A stretch of 64,000 nt of DNA, from assembly GCF_004359515.1 (NCBI RefSeq), contig NZ_SCWD01000001.1, positions 372,001 to 436,000 on the forward strand, in the 5' to 3' direction. Shown here piece by piece: positions 1-11,388 of this stretch; position 1 is the stretch's first letter; the number at the start of each line of letters is the position of its first letter. This DNA comes from Macrococcus carouselicus. Lineage in GTDB: Bacteria > Bacillota > Bacilli > Staphylococcales > Staphylococcaceae. The notes below the pieces were generated by a model. That model was not told the origin of the DNA, made no database searches, and was given only the letters and a program-made list of their open reading frames with translations. The position numbers and the translations under genes are program-made.

Positions 1-1
1 T

Positions 2-43
2 TATCAGATTTTCATCCAGTTCATTGTACCGATGTTTCATTAA
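2..43 (+). CDS. C-terminal end of a probable YggT-family (YlmG) membrane protein, cut by window start
   Basis: Only the last 13 codons before a TAA stop are visible. They are hydrophobic (YQIFIQFIVPMFH) and are followed by a terminator and ylmH. In staphylococci and bacilli the gene before ylmH is ylmG, a small YggT membrane protein with a hydrophobic C-terminus. The identity rests on position and hydrophobicity alone; the other two frames also stop here, so the reading frame itself is uncertain. Confidence 0.35.
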   Translation, partial: YQIFIQFIVPMFH

Positions 44-56
44 CTATTTTTAGAAG

Positions 57-87
57 ATAATCTCATGTAAGTGAGATTATTTTTTTA
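57..87 (+). terminator. Rho-independent terminator upstream of ylmH
   Basis: A 9-bp stem (ATAATCTCA / TGAGATTAT) with a 6-base loop is followed by a run of T. It ends only about 6 bases before the ylmH ribosome-binding site and no promoter fits between, so ylmH is probably expressed by read-through. Confidence 0.75.
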
Positions 88-105
88 TCTGAAAGGAATA
101 TGATC

Positions 106-876
106 ATGACTATCATGCAGCATTTCAGGCAGGAGGAGCAGCCGGTCATCAAGAGCGCTATGCAGTTCTGTGACCGGGTGGAAAAGACATATGCACCGGT
201 ACTGACACCCTTTCTCGACCCTCGCGAACAGTTCATCTATACTGTTGTCGCAGGACAGCAGGGTGTGAAGGTCAGTTTCTTCGGGGGTGACAAGACGAGT
301 GAGCGGCGACGCGCAATCCTGGCCCCGGATTACTTCGAACCGACTGAAGCAGATTATGAGACCCGGCTGGTGGAGGTCCATTATCCGGACAAGTTTGTGA
401 CACTGTCTCATCGTAACTTGCTCGGTTCCATCATGCAGACGGGCATCAAGCGTGAGCAGCTGGGTGATATCCGTATCGGCGCGCGCATTCAGTTCGCTGT
501 GACTGAACAGATGGCCCATTACCTGGAACGGGAGCTGACCCGCATCAAGGGTGCAGCCGTAAAGCTTGAAATAAAATCATTTGATGATATGATACAGACA
601 ACAGAACATTATCAGACCATCCAGACGACCATCGCCAGTCTGCGTCTGGATGCTGTCATTCAGGCGTTGACGAAGAAATCGCGTGCAGTCGCACAGAAGA
701 TGATCGATGCCGAGCATATCAAGGTCAATCATACGGTGATCACAAAGACCAGTTTTACGGTTGAGGAAAGTGACCTGCTGTCCATCAAAGGATACGGACG
801 GGCGAAGATCGCAATGATTGGTGATAGAACGAAAAAAGATAAAATAAGAGTGACGTTCGAAACGTTGTTCAATTAG
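106..876 (+). CDS. ylmH: YlmH, S4-domain RNA-binding protein
   Basis: RNA-binding protein of the division and cell-wall cluster, about 256 aa, the usual length. The C-terminal S4 domain lies at about residues 178-230 (LDAVIQALTKKSR then VNHTVITK and a KGYGRAKI turn). The family has been linked to rescue of stalled 50S subunits carrying peptidyl-tRNA and, by location, to cell division. I chose the ATG at 106 (MTIMQHFRQEE) because the GAAAGGA ribosome-binding site at 91-97 sits 8 bases before it; the ATG at 100 is too close. divIVA follows 10 bases after the stop, so the two are probably co-transcribed. Confidence 0.93.
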   Translation: MTIMQHFRQEEQPVIKSAMQFCDRVEKTYAPVLTPFLDPREQFIYTVVAGQQGVKVSFFGGDKTSERRRAILAPDYFEPTEADYETRLVEVHYPDKFVTLSHRNLLGSIMQTGIKREQLGDIRIGARIQFAVTEQMAHYLERELTRIKGAAVKLEIKSFDDMIQTTEHYQTIQTTIASLRLDAVIQALTKKSRAVAQKMIDAEHIKVNHTVITKTSFTVEESDLLSIKGYGRAKIAMIGDRTKKDKIRVTFETLFN

Positions 877-886
877 AGGTGAAACG

Positions 887-1399
887 ATGGAATACATGCC
901 AAGGGATATAGAGAACAAGCAGTTTAATATCGTCCATAAAGGACTGAATGAGAATGAGGTCCGTGACTACTTAAGAGAACTCAGCGATGAGCTTGAGAAA
1001 CTCCGCAGTGAAAAAGCGATGCTGCAGCGTATTATTGATGACAAAGATGAGAACATCAACCGTTTCCGCGCAGTCGAGAACACCATCGGCGAAGCACTGG
1101 TCGTTGCGCAGCGCGCAGGAGATGAGATCAAGGCTTCAGCCGGTATGCAGGCTGATGTCATCATCCAGGACGCGAGAAACTATGCAGACCAGATCGTCAA
1201 TGATGCGATGCAGAAATCACGTGAGATCACTTATCAGACTGAAGATATGAAGCGGCAGTCCAAAATATTCCGCGCGCGCTTCCAGATGCTGGTACAGGCA
1301 CAGCTGGATTTACTTCAGAATGAGGACTGGGATTATCTTCTGAACTATGATCTGGAAACGAAACCTATTGAACAAACACCTCCGGATAAGGTAGAATAG
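887..1399 (+). CDS. divIVA: DivIVA, cell-pole and division-site protein
   Basis: Membrane-curvature-binding coiled-coil protein that marks septa and poles; 170 aa, somewhat shorter than the S. aureus protein of about 205 aa. The N-terminal lipid-binding segment has the family pattern (FNIVHKGLNENEVRDYL, residues about 14-30). A long heptad-rich coiled coil spans about 30-130, and the conserved C-terminal block (QTEDMKRQSKIFRARF, then LLQNEDWDYLLNYD) is present. The start is supported by GAGGTGAAACG before the ATG. The variable acidic tail seen in S. aureus is very short here. The ileS promoter overlaps the 3' end of this gene. Confidence 0.96.
   Translation: MEYMPRDIENKQFNIVHKGLNENEVRDYLRELSDELEKLRSEKAMLQRIIDDKDENINRFRAVENTIGEALVVAQRAGDEIKASAGMQADVIIQDARNYADQIVNDAMQKSREITYQTEDMKRQSKIFRARFQMLVQAQLDLLQNEDWDYLLNYDLETKPIEQTPPDKVE
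1368..1397 (+). promoter_or_regulatory. Candidate sigma-A promoter for the ileS leader
   Basis: TTGAAC (1368-1373), an 18-base spacer and TAGAAT (1392-1397) lie over the divIVA stop codon. Transcription would start at about 1404, just ahead of stem I of the T-box. This is the only good -35/-10 pair near the leader. Confidence 0.5.
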
Positions 1400-1403
1400 A
1401 AAT

Positions 1404-1594
1404 CATACTGATAAAGACGGTATACCGCAGACTATATCAAAGCGAGCTGAAGCAGGTGGGAGTTCAGCATATAGTGCGCTATACGGATCACTTTATCCTG
1501 AAAATTAATAGACGAATGAGTGAACTCCAGGAGTTAAGCAGGGTGGTACCGCGGAATTTTTTCCGTCCCTGCATAAGACCTGGCGTTTTTTTAT
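1404..1594 (+). promoter_or_regulatory. T-box riboswitch leader of ileS (isoleucine specifier ATC)
   Basis: The T-box core AGGGTGGTACCGCGG is at about 1540-1554. It overlaps a terminator made of GCAGGG...CCCTGC and CGGAA/TTCCG stems and followed by a T run at 1585-1592. Stem I can be folded by hand: GATAAAG (1410-1416) pairs with CTTTATC (1491-1497), GTATA (1420-1424) with TATAC (1480-1484), and ACTATAT (1431-1437) with ATATAGT (1469-1475). The bulge left on the 3' side, GGATCA, contains ATC at 1487-1489, an isoleucine codon that matches the downstream gene. Uncharged tRNA-Ile should therefore favour the antiterminator and switch ileS on. Confidence 0.93.
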
Positions 1595-1616
1595 TATAAA
1601 AAATGGAGATGATCAA

Positions 1617-4343
1617 ATGGACTATAAAGAGACATTACTGATGCCGAAGACTGATTTTCCGATGCGCGGCGGCTTACCGAACAAGGAACCACAGATTCAG
1701 GAGAAGTGGAATGAACAGGGCTTATATCAAAAGATGTTAGCGAAAAATGAAGGGAAGCCAAGCTATATTCTGCATGACGGCCCGCCGTACGCGAACGGTC
1801 AGATTCATATGGGGCACGCAATGAATAAAATCATCAAGGACTTCATCATTCGCTTCAAGGCGATGACAGGCTTCTATACGCCTTTCGTCCCTGGCTGGGA
1901 TACGCACGGTCTGCCGATCGAGCAGGCGCTGACAAAAAAAGGGGTCAATCGTAAAGAGATGTCAGTCGCTGAATTCCGTGAGCTGTGCAAAAAGTTCGCA
2001 TTAGAACAGGTTGAACTGCAGAAGAATGACTTCAGACGTCTAGGTGTCAATGCGGACTGGGACAGACCTTATATCACGCTGCAGGAGAAATTTGAGGCAG
2101 AGCAGATCCGTCTCTTCGGTGAAATGGCGAAGAAAGGTTATATCTATAAAGGGAAGAAACCGGTCTACTGGTCACCGTCAAGTGAATCTTCACTTGCAGA
2201 GGCAGAGATTGAGTACCAGGATAAAGTCTCTCCTTCCATCTATGTGGCGTTCAGCACGAAGGATGGCAAAGGAAAAGTGGATAGCGGCGTGAAGTTTGTC
2301 ATCTGGACGACAACACCTTGGACCATACCGGCGAACGTGGCGATCGCACTGAATCCGGAACTGAACTATGTACAGGTTAAAGTGGAGAATGAATCATATA
2401 TCGTCGCACAGGCCCTGCTTGATTCAGTATGTGAAGCAATCGGCTGGGATAAAGAAGCAGTGACAATCGAAAAAGAATGGAACGGCACGGCGCTTGAACA
2501 TATTACAGTCCAGCATCCGTTCATCGACCGTGAGTCACTCGTTATTCTAGGTGATCACGTCACGACTGATGCAGGTACAGGCTGTGTCCATACTGCACCG
2601 GGACACGGGGAAGACGACTACTCTGCTGCACAGAAGTACGAGCTGCCTGTTATCTCACCGGTTGACGATAAAGGCGTCTTCACTGAAGAAGCGGGTGAAT
2701 TCGCAGGCGTCTACTATGATAAAGCGAATAAGCTGATCACGGAGAAACTGACGGAAGTCGGCGCGCTCCTCAAACTAGAGTTCTTCACGCACTCCTATCC
2801 ACATGACTGGCGTACAAAAAAACCGGTCATCTTCCGTGCAACCCCTCAGTGGTTTGCATCGATCAACAAGTTCCGAAAGGATATACTGGATGCGATCGAT
2901 GAGACGGAGTTCAAAGTCGAATGGGGTAAAACACGTATCTACAACATGATCCGTGACCGCGGCGACTGGGTGATCTCCCGTCAGCGTGCGTGGGGTGTAC
3001 CACTGCCTGTCTTCTATGCGGAGAACGGTGACATCATTATGGAAGAGGCGACGATTGAACATGTCGCAAGTCTTATTGAGGAACACGGTTCGAACGTCTG
3101 GTATGAACGGGAAGCGAAAGACTTATTACCGGCAGGCTATACACACGAAGGCAGCCCGAACGGTGAGTTCACGAAGGAGATGGATATCATGGACGTCTGG
3201 TTTGACTCAGGTTCGTCACATCGGGGCGTACTTGAAGCCCGTCCTGAATTATCCTTCCCGGCTGACCTGTATTTTGAGGGTTCTGACCAGTATCGTGGCT
3301 GGTTCAACTCATCCATCACGACAGCAGTTGCGACACGCGGAGAGTCTCCGTATAAGAAATTACTGTCACATGGTTTTGTCATGGATGGTCAGGGACGCAA
3401 GATGAGTAAATCACTCGGTAACACAGTCGTGCCTGACAAAGTCGTGAAGCAGATGGGTGCAGATATCATCCGTCTCTGGGTGATGTCCGTTGATTATCTG
3501 GCAGATGTACGGATCTCTGATGATATCCTCAAACAGGTATCAGAAGTGTACCGTAAGATCCGGAACACATTCCGGTTCCTGCTCGGCAACGTGAATGACT
3601 TCGAACCGAAGCATGCCGTTGTGTACGAGGACTTAACGGAAGTCGACCGCTATATGCTGAACCGTCTGTATGACTTCGTGAATAAAGCGCATGCCCATTA
3701 CGAGAATAATGATTATCTCTTCATGTACCAGGAACTACAGAACTTCATCAACGTTGAACTGAGTAACTTCTATCTGGATTACGGTAAAGATATTCTGTAC
3801 ATCGAAGATCAGGACGCTCATATCAGACGCAGCATGCAGACAGTCCTGTACGAAATTCTTGTATCACTGACGAAGCTGCTCGCTCCGATCATCCCGCATA
3901 CAGCGGAAGAAATCTGGAGTCATACACCACATGTGACTGAAGAAAGCGTGCATCTGACTGATATGCCTGCAGAACACGATGTGGATAATGACTTAGTTGC
4001 GAAGTGGGACCGTTTCCTGACAATACGTGACGATGTACTGAAAGCACTCGAAGAAGCACGTAAAGAGAAAACGATCGGTAAATCACTTGAAGCGAAAGTG
4101 ACGATATATGTGGACAATGCTGAAGATAAAGCAGTTCTGGCGTCGATGAATAATTTAAATCAGTTATTTATCACGTCACAGGCTGAAGTTACTGACGAGA
4201 AAGTCGGCACAGCATATGCAGCAGCCAGTGTGCGGGTGGAAAAAGCAGACGGCGAGAAATGTGTACGCTGCTGGAACTACTCGACAGAGCTGAATGATGA
4301 TCATCTCTGCCCACGCTGTGCAGCCGTTGTCACAGAGGAATAA
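1617..4343 (+). CDS. ileS: Isoleucyl-tRNA synthetase
   Basis: Class I synthetase that charges tRNA-Ile; 908 aa, close to the S. aureus length of 917. The HIGH-type motif is HMGH at residues 64-67 after GPPYANG, and KMSKS is at 595-599. Between them sits the CP1 editing region ([29 protein letters not shown]), which hydrolyses Val-tRNA-Ile. The C-terminus has a four-cysteine zinc site (C882, C885, C898, C901). The architecture resembles the mupirocin-sensitive housekeeping type rather than the eukaryote-like MupA type. GGAGATGATCAA precedes the ATG. Expression is T-box controlled and a terminator follows. Confidence 0.98.
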   Translation: MDYKETLLMPKTDFPMRGGLPNKEPQIQEKWNEQGLYQKMLAKNEGKPSYILHDGPPYANGQIHMGHAMNKIIKDFIIRFKAMTGFYTPFVPGWDTHGLPIEQALTKKGVNRKEMSVAEFRELCKKFALEQVELQKNDFRRLGVNADWDRPYITLQEKFEAEQIRLFGEMAKKGYIYKGKKPVYWSPSSESSLAEAEIEYQDKVSPSIYVAFSTKDGKGKVDSGVKFVIWTTTPWTIPANVAIALNPELNYVQVKVENESYIVAQALLDSVCEAIGWDKEAVTIEKEWNGTALEHITVQHPFIDRESLVILGDHVTTDAGTGCVHTAPGHGEDDYSAAQKYELPVISPVDDKGVFTEEAGEFAGVYYDKANKLITEKLTEVGALLKLEFFTHSYPHDWRTKKPVIFRATPQWFASINKFRKDILDAIDETEFKVEWGKTRIYNMIRDRGDWVISRQRAWGVPLPVFYAENGDIIMEEATIEHVASLIEEHGSNVWYEREAKDLLPAGYTHEGSPNGEFTKEMDIMDVWFDSGSSHRGVLEARPELSFPADLYFEGSDQYRGWFNSSITTAVATRGESPYKKLLSHGFVMDGQGRKMSKSLGNTVVPDKVVKQMGADIIRLWVMSVDYLADVRISDDILKQVSEVYRKIRNTFRFLLGNVNDFEPKHAVVYEDLTEVDRYMLNRLYDFVNKAHAHYENNDYLFMYQELQNFINVELSNFYLDYGKDILYIEDQDAHIRRSMQTVLYEILVSLTKLLAPIIPHTAEEIWSHTPHVTEESVHLTDMPAEHDVDNDLVAKWDRFLTIRDDVLKALEEARKEKTIGKSLEAKVTIYVDNAEDKAVLASMNNLNQLFITSQAEVTDEKVGTAYAAASVRVEKADGEKCVRCWNYSTELNDDHLCPRCAAVVTEE

Positions 4344-4355
4344 ATCATGAATTGA

Positions 4356-4392
4356 AGCAATACCTCATGTCCCGGGGTATTGCTTTTATTAT
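4356..4392 (+). terminator. Rho-independent terminator after ileS
   Basis: GCAATACC pairs with GGTATTGC across a short CG-rich loop, followed by TTTTATT. It ends the T-box-controlled ileS transcript before lspA. Confidence 0.85.
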
Positions 4393-4588
4393 TGTAATCA
4401 GATGGAAGAGGAACGGTTATGTTCAAATTTTGAGGAGAAATGAACGTTAGCGATACGACGATTAACCGGGGAAAGTTGGGCAAGAACATGATTTCTTATA
4501 TATAATAACTTTGTTATGTAAACTTAATAAAATAAGACGTTATCTTCATTCTATGGTAGAATAGTTGAGATTGGATTGGAGTGAAGAT

Positions 4589-5080
4589 ATGAATAGCAAA
4601 TATAACCTTCATATAATGGGTCCGCTTGCGATTTTTCTGATTTTAGCCGATCAGCTGACAAAGTGGATCATTGTTAAGTCGATGAATATCGGTGATTCTG
4701 TGCCGGTTATCGGTGATATTCTGGAGATTACCTCACATCGTAATCACGGGGCAGCCTGGGGCATGCTGCAGAATCAGATGGTCTTTTTCTATATCATCAC
4801 GCTCGTCGTACTCGCTGCACTGATTTATTTCTATCGTAATGAGGCGCCGTTCAAACCGGTGATGCAGCTCGGGCTGACGCTTGTGTCTGCAGGTGCGATC
4901 GGTAATTTTATCGACCGTCTGTTCAGAGGGAATGTCGTTGATTTCATCGATACCAGGATTATTAACTATGATTTTCCGATTTTCAATGTGGCTGATGCCT
5001 GTCTGACAGTCGGAGTGTTCATTTTGATTTATGAAATACTAGTGAATGAAAGTAAGGAGAAAAAGAATGCAGACATTTAA
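4589..5080 (+). CDS. lspA: Lipoprotein signal peptidase (signal peptidase II)
   Basis: Integral membrane aspartyl protease that removes signal peptides from diacylated prolipoproteins; 163 aa with four hydrophobic segments, the normal size. The catalytic aspartates fall in GNFIDR (D109) and NVADA (D136). The ATG at 4589 is used because GGAGTGA lies 5 bases upstream; an in-frame TTG at 4565 lacks a ribosome-binding site. The end overlaps the rluD start by 14 bases, which suggests translational coupling. The 245 bases upstream hold the ileS terminator and no convincing promoter. Confidence 0.96.
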   Translation: MNSKYNLHIMGPLAIFLILADQLTKWIIVKSMNIGDSVPVIGDILEITSHRNHGAAWGMLQNQMVFFYIITLVVLAALIYFYRNEAPFKPVMQLGLTLVSAGAIGNFIDRLFRGNVVDFIDTRIINYDFPIFNVADACLTVGVFILIYEILVNESKEKKNADI

Positions 5081-5972
5081 TTATGAGATACAGGAAGAGG
5101 AAGTCGGTCAGCGTATTGATAAATATCTGACGGACTCAAACAGTGACTGGTCACGTAACCAGATTCAGGACTGGATCAAGAATGGTCTTGTGGTCGTCAA
5201 CAATAAAGCGGTAAAAGCGAACTATAAGCTGCGCATGGATGATGAGATCGTCGTGACAGAGAAACCGGTTGAAGAGGTGGATCTGGTTGCTGAAGATCTG
5301 GGCATTGAGATTTATTATGAGGACAAAGACGTCGCGATCGTCTATAAACCGAAAGGCATGGTCGTCCATCCCGCGCCGGGTCATCCGAACGGCACGCTTG
5401 TGAATGGCCTGATGTATGCGATCAAGGATTTGTCAGGTATCAACGGCGAAATTCGACCAGGTATCGTCCATCGTATTGATAAAGATACATCAGGCTTACT
5501 GATGGTCGCTAAGAATGATATCGCACACCGCGGATTGGTGGATCAGCTGGTCAATAAAACAGTGACACGTAAATATACGGCGCTTGTCCATGGTATCATT
5601 CCGCATGAATTCGGTACGATTGATGCACCGATCGGCCGTAATCCGAAAGACCGTCAGGAGATGTCGGTTCAGGACGATGGTAAAGTGGCTGTGACCCATT
5701 TCAATGTCCTGGAGACATTCGATAAATATTCGCTTGTGGAGTGTCAGCTTGAAACCGGCCGTACGCACCAGATCCGTGTGCATATGAAGCATATCGGCTA
5801 CCCGCTTGTCGGTGACCCGAAGTATGGTCCGAAGAAAACACTTGATATCGGTGGCCAGGCGCTGCATGCCGGTGTCATCGGTTTTGAGCACCCTGTGACA
5901 GGTGAATACATCGAGCGTACAGCAGAACTACCTGAGTATTTCGAGGAACTGGTCCGTAAACTCAGAAAGTAA
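5067..5972 (+). CDS. rluD: Ribosomal large-subunit pseudouridine synthase, RluD/RluA family
   Basis: Converts uridines in 23S rRNA to pseudouridine; 301 aa. An N-terminal S4 domain (about residues 15-75, ending VTEKPVEEV) is followed by the RluA-type catalytic domain. The signature HRIDKDTSGLL contains the catalytic aspartate, D138. The start is the ATG at 5067, preceded by AAGGAG; the ATG at 5046 has no such site. The target uridines cannot be read from sequence; the symbol follows the cluster position shared with B. subtilis ylyB and staphylococci. Confidence 0.9.
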   Translation: MQTFNYEIQEEEVGQRIDKYLTDSNSDWSRNQIQDWIKNGLVVVNNKAVKANYKLRMDDEIVVTEKPVEEVDLVAEDLGIEIYYEDKDVAIVYKPKGMVVHPAPGHPNGTLVNGLMYAIKDLSGINGEIRPGIVHRIDKDTSGLLMVAKNDIAHRGLVDQLVNKTVTRKYTALVHGIIPHEFGTIDAPIGRNPKDRQEMSVQDDGKVAVTHFNVLETFDKYSLVECQLETGRTHQIRVHMKHIGYPLVGDPKYGPKKTLDIGGQALHAGVIGFEHPVTGEYIERTAELPEYFEELVRKLRK

Positions 5973-5983
5973 TAAAAGCCAGT

Positions 5984-6014
5984 GGGACAGTCGTTAAATG
6001 ACCGTCCCTTTTTT
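5984..6014 (+). terminator. Rho-independent terminator after rluD
   Basis: GGGAC-A-GTC pairs with GAC-C-GTCCC around a 7-base loop, followed by seven T. It isolates lspA-rluD from the pyr operon. Confidence 0.85.
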
Positions 6015-6060
6015 ACTGATACGAATCACCAATGATCAGCAGACAGGGTAAAACTTGCAT

Positions 6061-6088
6061 TTGACATCAAATTTCATTGTGGTAAGAT
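6061..6088 (+). promoter_or_regulatory. pyr operon promoter
   Basis: A consensus TTGACA (6061-6066) is followed after 16 bases by TAAGAT (6083-6088). It lies about 30 bases upstream of the first PyrR-binding hairpin, where a leader promoter is expected. Confidence 0.75.
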
Positions 6089-6118
6089 GAGATTAACTTA
6101 ATCACGTTGCTTTTAAGT

Positions 6119-6187
6119 GAGTCCAGAGAGGCTCATAAGGCGTTGAGCAGGATAACCTCACGTCTATTTGACGTGAGGTTTTTTAGG
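6119..6187 (+). promoter_or_regulatory. PyrR-dependent attenuator 1 (pyrR leader)
   Basis: GAGTCCAGAGAGGCTC (6119-6134) matches the known PyrR-binding loop consensus (ARUCCNGNGAGGYU) within a small hairpin. Downstream, AACCTCACGTC pairs with GACGTGAGGTT (6154-6180) and is followed by a T run: an intrinsic terminator. By analogy with B. subtilis, UMP-bound PyrR stabilises the anti-antiterminator so that the terminator forms. Confidence 0.92.
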
Positions 6188-6196
6188 AGGGTTCAG

Positions 6197-6721
6197 ATGA
6201 AACAGCGTATTATTCTTGATGACAAAGCAATTGACCGGACTTTGACTCGTATTTCTCATGAGATTCTCGAGAACAACAAAGGTACTGCGGATTTAGTGTT
6301 ACTCGGTATTCGTACACGCGGCATCTATTTAGCGCAGCGTATTCAGGCGAAGATCGAAAAGATTGAAGGCGTCACTGTGCCGACAGGTATTCTTGATGTC
6401 ACTGAATATCGTGATGATGTCACCGACCGTGTCAGCTCTGATGTGCAGGCGTTCAAGATTGATGCGGACTTGAATGGCAAGCATGTCGTGATAGTGGACG
6501 ATGTGCTGTACACCGGCCGCACCGTGCGCGCGTCTTTAGATGCCATTCTGGATCATGTGCGCCCGAACCGTATCAGTTTAGCGACACTGGTTGACCGGGG
6601 TCACCGTGAGCTGCCTATCCGGGCCGACTTCATCGGCAAAAACATTCCGACTGCTTTAAGTGAAGAAATCATCGTCATGCTTGATGAAGTGGACGAGAAA
6701 ACACAGGTCTATATTAAATAA
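6197..6721 (+). CDS. pyrR: PyrR, pyr operon attenuation regulator / uracil phosphoribosyltransferase
   Basis: RNA-binding regulator that senses UMP/UTP against PRPP and usually has weak uracil phosphoribosyltransferase activity; 174 aa. The PRPP-binding signature [13 protein letters not shown] is at residues 97-109. The start ATG at 6197 follows TTAGGAGGG directly after the attenuator terminator. Upstream in-frame TTG codons run through the leader RNA structure and are not used. First gene of the operon. Confidence 0.96.
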   Translation: MKQRIILDDKAIDRTLTRISHEILENNKGTADLVLLGIRTRGIYLAQRIQAKIEKIEGVTVPTGILDVTEYRDDVTDRVSSDVQAFKIDADLNGKHVVIVDDVLYTGRTVRASLDAILDHVRPNRISLATLVDRGHRELPIRADFIGKNIPTALSEEIIVMLDEVDEKTQVYIK

Positions 6722-6732
6722 CTCTTTTAAAT

Positions 6733-6806
6733 CGGTACGAGAGACCGGCAAAGGGTAGCTAAGTGAAAACTTAAGCCTCTTTGCGTACGCAAAGAGGCTT
6801 TTTTTA
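6733..6806 (+). promoter_or_regulatory. Attenuator 2 between pyrR and uraA (probably PyrR-dependent)
   Basis: The spacer holds CGGTACGAGAGACCG (6733-6747), a hairpin with a purine-rich GAGAGA loop like the PyrR site but diverged from its consensus. The terminator stem is a perfect 24-base palindrome (6775-6798) followed by seven T. The position matches the pyrR-pyrP attenuator of B. subtilis and staphylococci. That PyrR binds here is inference, because the loop is not canonical. Confidence 0.75.
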
Positions 6807-6821
6807 AAAGGAGAAAACAAT

Positions 6822-9019
<2,198 letters not shown>

Positions 9020-9020
9020 G

Positions 9021-10301
9021 ATGAGCACATTATTACGCGGCGGTAAGGTTTTAGTGGAGGGTGAATTAGTAGCGCGCGATATACGCGTGGAAGACGGCAG
9101 GATCACAGAGATAGGTGAATGCTTGAATGTCTATAACAGTGATATCATCGACTTGAACGGTCAGTTTGTGTCAGCTGGTTTCATCGATGTCCATGTACAT
9201 TTACGTGAACCAGGTGGTGAGCATAAAGAGACAATCGAGACAGGAACGAAAGCAGCGGCGCGTGGCGGTTTCACGACAGTCTGCCCGATGCCGAATACGC
9301 GACCTGTCCCTGATACAGTTGATAATATTGAAAAGCTGAACAAGACCATTGAAGAGCATGCAGTCGTCCGTGTGCTCCCTTATGCTTCCATCACAGAACG
9401 ACAGCTCGGCGAGAACTTAGTGGATTTCAAGGCATTGAAAGAACACGGCGCCTTCGCATTCACAGATGACGGCGTCGGTGTACAGACTGCATCCGTGATG
9501 TACGAGGCGATGCAGCAGGCAGCGAAACTTGATAGGGCCATCGTCGCACACTGTGAGGATAACTCACTGATCTACGGCGGGGCCATGCACGAAGGTCAAG
9601 TATCAAAAGCGCTCGGCATTCCGGGTATCCCTTCAATCTGTGAAGCCGTTCAGATCGCCCGTGATGTGCTGTTAGCTGAAGCTGCTGACTGTCATTACCA
9701 TGTCTGTCACGTCTCAAGTATTCCGAGTATCAGAGCGATCCGCGATGCGAAGGCTGCAGGTATTAAAGTGACAGCTGAAGTGACGCCGCATCATTTATTG
9801 CTGAATGAAAATGTCATCACAGAAGACGATGCGATCCTGAAGATGAATCCACCCCTCCGTTCAAAGGAAGACCAGCAGGCTCTGATCGAAGCGCTCTTAG
9901 ACGGCACGATCGATTTTATCGCGACGGACCACGCGCCGCACGCGGCTGAAGAGAAAGATCAGCCGATGACGAAAGCGCCGTTCGGTATCGTCGGCAGTGA
10001 GACGACATTCCCGCTGCTCTATACGAACTTCGTGAAAAAGGGTGACTGGACACTCAGTCAGCTGGTTGAATACTTGACGACGAAACCGGCAGACGTCTTC
10101 AATTTACCGTACGGTCGTCTTGAAATAGGAGGACCCGCTGATATTACCGTGATCAATCTTGACGAAGAATACGAGATCAAAGCAGAGGATTTCTTATCAA
10201 AAAGCTCAAATACACCATTTATCGGCGAGAAAGTATATGGGAATGTCACATTGACATTAGCTGAAGGAAAAATTGCATACCAGGAGGATCAACATGCGTA
10301 A
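9021..10301 (+). CDS. pyrC: Dihydroorotase (class I)
   Basis: Zinc amidohydrolase that cyclises carbamoylaspartate to dihydroorotate; 426 aa, the long Gram-positive type I form. The metal-binding motif [10 protein letters not shown] is at residues 57-66, and the late [11 protein letters not shown] motif carries the catalytic aspartate. Further His ligands are in HVCHVSS and in VTPHHLLL. The stop overlaps the carA start by 8 bases. Confidence 0.97.
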   Translation: MSTLLRGGKVLVEGELVARDIRVEDGRITEIGECLNVYNSDIIDLNGQFVSAGFIDVHVHLREPGGEHKETIETGTKAAARGGFTTVCPMPNTRPVPDTVDNIEKLNKTIEEHAVVRVLPYASITERQLGENLVDFKALKEHGAFAFTDDGVGVQTASVMYEAMQQAAKLDRAIVAHCEDNSLIYGGAMHEGQVSKALGIPGIPSICEAVQIARDVLLAEAADCHYHVCHVSSIPSIRAIRDAKAAGIKVTAEVTPHHLLLNENVITEDDAILKMNPPLRSKEDQQALIEALLDGTIDFIATDHAPHAAEEKDQPMTKAPFGIVGSETTFPLLYTNFVKKGDWTLSQLVEYLTTKPADVFNLPYGRLEIGGPADITVINLDEEYEIKAEDFLSKSSNTPFIGEKVYGNVTLTLAEGKIAYQEDQHA

Positions 10302-11388
10302 ACAAAGATTTCTAGTACTGGAAGATGGCACGATTTTCAAAGGCTACCGTTTCGGTAGCGAGAAAGAAACACAAGGTGAGATTGTCTTCAATACAGCAAT
10401 GACAGGCTACCAGGAGACTTTATCTGACCCGTCGTATACAGGACAGATCATCACGTTCACCTATCCGCTGATCGGTAACTACGGTATCAACCGCGATGAC
10501 TACGAGACACTTAATCCGTCACTGAAAGGAATGGTCGTCCGCGAAGCATGCGAACTGCCGAGCAACTTCCGTAACATGGCGACACTCGATGAGACACTGA
10601 AAAATTATGATGTCCCGGGTATTGACGGGATTGATACACGTAAACTGACACGCATCATCCGTCAGCACGGCGTTCTGAAAGCGGCCTTTGTCAATGAGGA
10701 GAAAGACATCGATCAGGCGATTGCTGACCTGAAGACGGCTGAATTTCGCACTGATGAAGTGGAACAGGTCTCAACGAAAACGGCCTACGTCTCAACAGGC
10801 AATGACTTACGTGTCGTACTGATCGACTTCGGTAAAAAAGAGAATATCGTGCGTGAGCTGAACGCTCGAGGCTGTGATGTCACGGTGATGCCATGGAATA
10901 CGGCTGCTGAGGAAATCCTGCGTCTTCGTCCTGACGGTGTCATGCTGTCGAACGGTCCTGGGAATCCTGAAGTCGTACAGGACGGCATCGAGATGATCAG
11001 GGGTATTCTCGGTAAGATACCGTTCTTCGGCATCTGTCTGGGTCATCAGCTCTTTGCTCTTGCCTGCGGCGCCACCACATTCAAGATGAAATTCGGTCAC
11101 CGCGGTGCGAATCATCCGGTTAAAAATCTGGCGACCGGCAAGATTGAGATCACTTCACAGAATCATGGTTACTCAGTAGACCCCGAGACAGTTAAAGAAA
11201 CAGACCTGGTGATCACTCACGTGGCGCTGAATGACGGCACAGTAGAAGGACTGCGTCATAAAGAACTGGCGGCATTCTCCGTGCAGTATCACCCGGAAGC
11301 GAGTCCTGGTCCGCACGATCCGAACTATTTATTCGATGATTTTATTCAGATGATGAAGGAAAATAAAGGGAGTGTCATGAATGGCTAA
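10294..11388 (+). CDS. carA: Carbamoyl-phosphate synthase small (glutaminase) subunit
   Basis: Supplies ammonia from glutamine to CarB; 364 aa. The C-terminal class I amidotransferase domain has the nucleophile C248 in [14 protein letters not shown] and the His/Glu pair in YHPEASPG. The start ATG at 10294 follows AGGAGG; an upstream in-frame start at 10273 lies inside pyrC and lacks a site. It overlaps carB by 8 bases. Its place in the pyr operon makes this the pyrimidine-repressible enzyme; no second copy is in the window. Confidence 0.97.
   Translation: MRKQRFLVLEDGTIFKGYRFGSEKETQGEIVFNTAMTGYQETLSDPSYTGQIITFTYPLIGNYGINRDDYETLNPSLKGMVVREACELPSNFRNMATLDETLKNYDVPGIDGIDTRKLTRIIRQHGVLKAAFVNEEKDIDQAIADLKTAEFRTDEVEQVSTKTAYVSTGNDLRVVLIDFGKKENIVRELNARGCDVTVMPWNTAAEEILRLRPDGVMLSNGPGNPEVVQDGIEMIRGILGKIPFFGICLGHQLFALACGATTFKMKFGHRGANHPVKNLATGKIEITSQNHGYSVDPETVKETDLVITHVALNDGTVEGLRHKELAAFSVQYHPEASPGPHDPNYLFDDFIQMMKENKGSVMNG

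Noticed and set aside
6107-6196. N-terminal extension of PyrR from an upstream TTG
   Set aside because: The extension reads through the PyrR-binding loop and the attenuator terminator; the ATG at 6197 has a strong ribosome-binding site and gives the family length.
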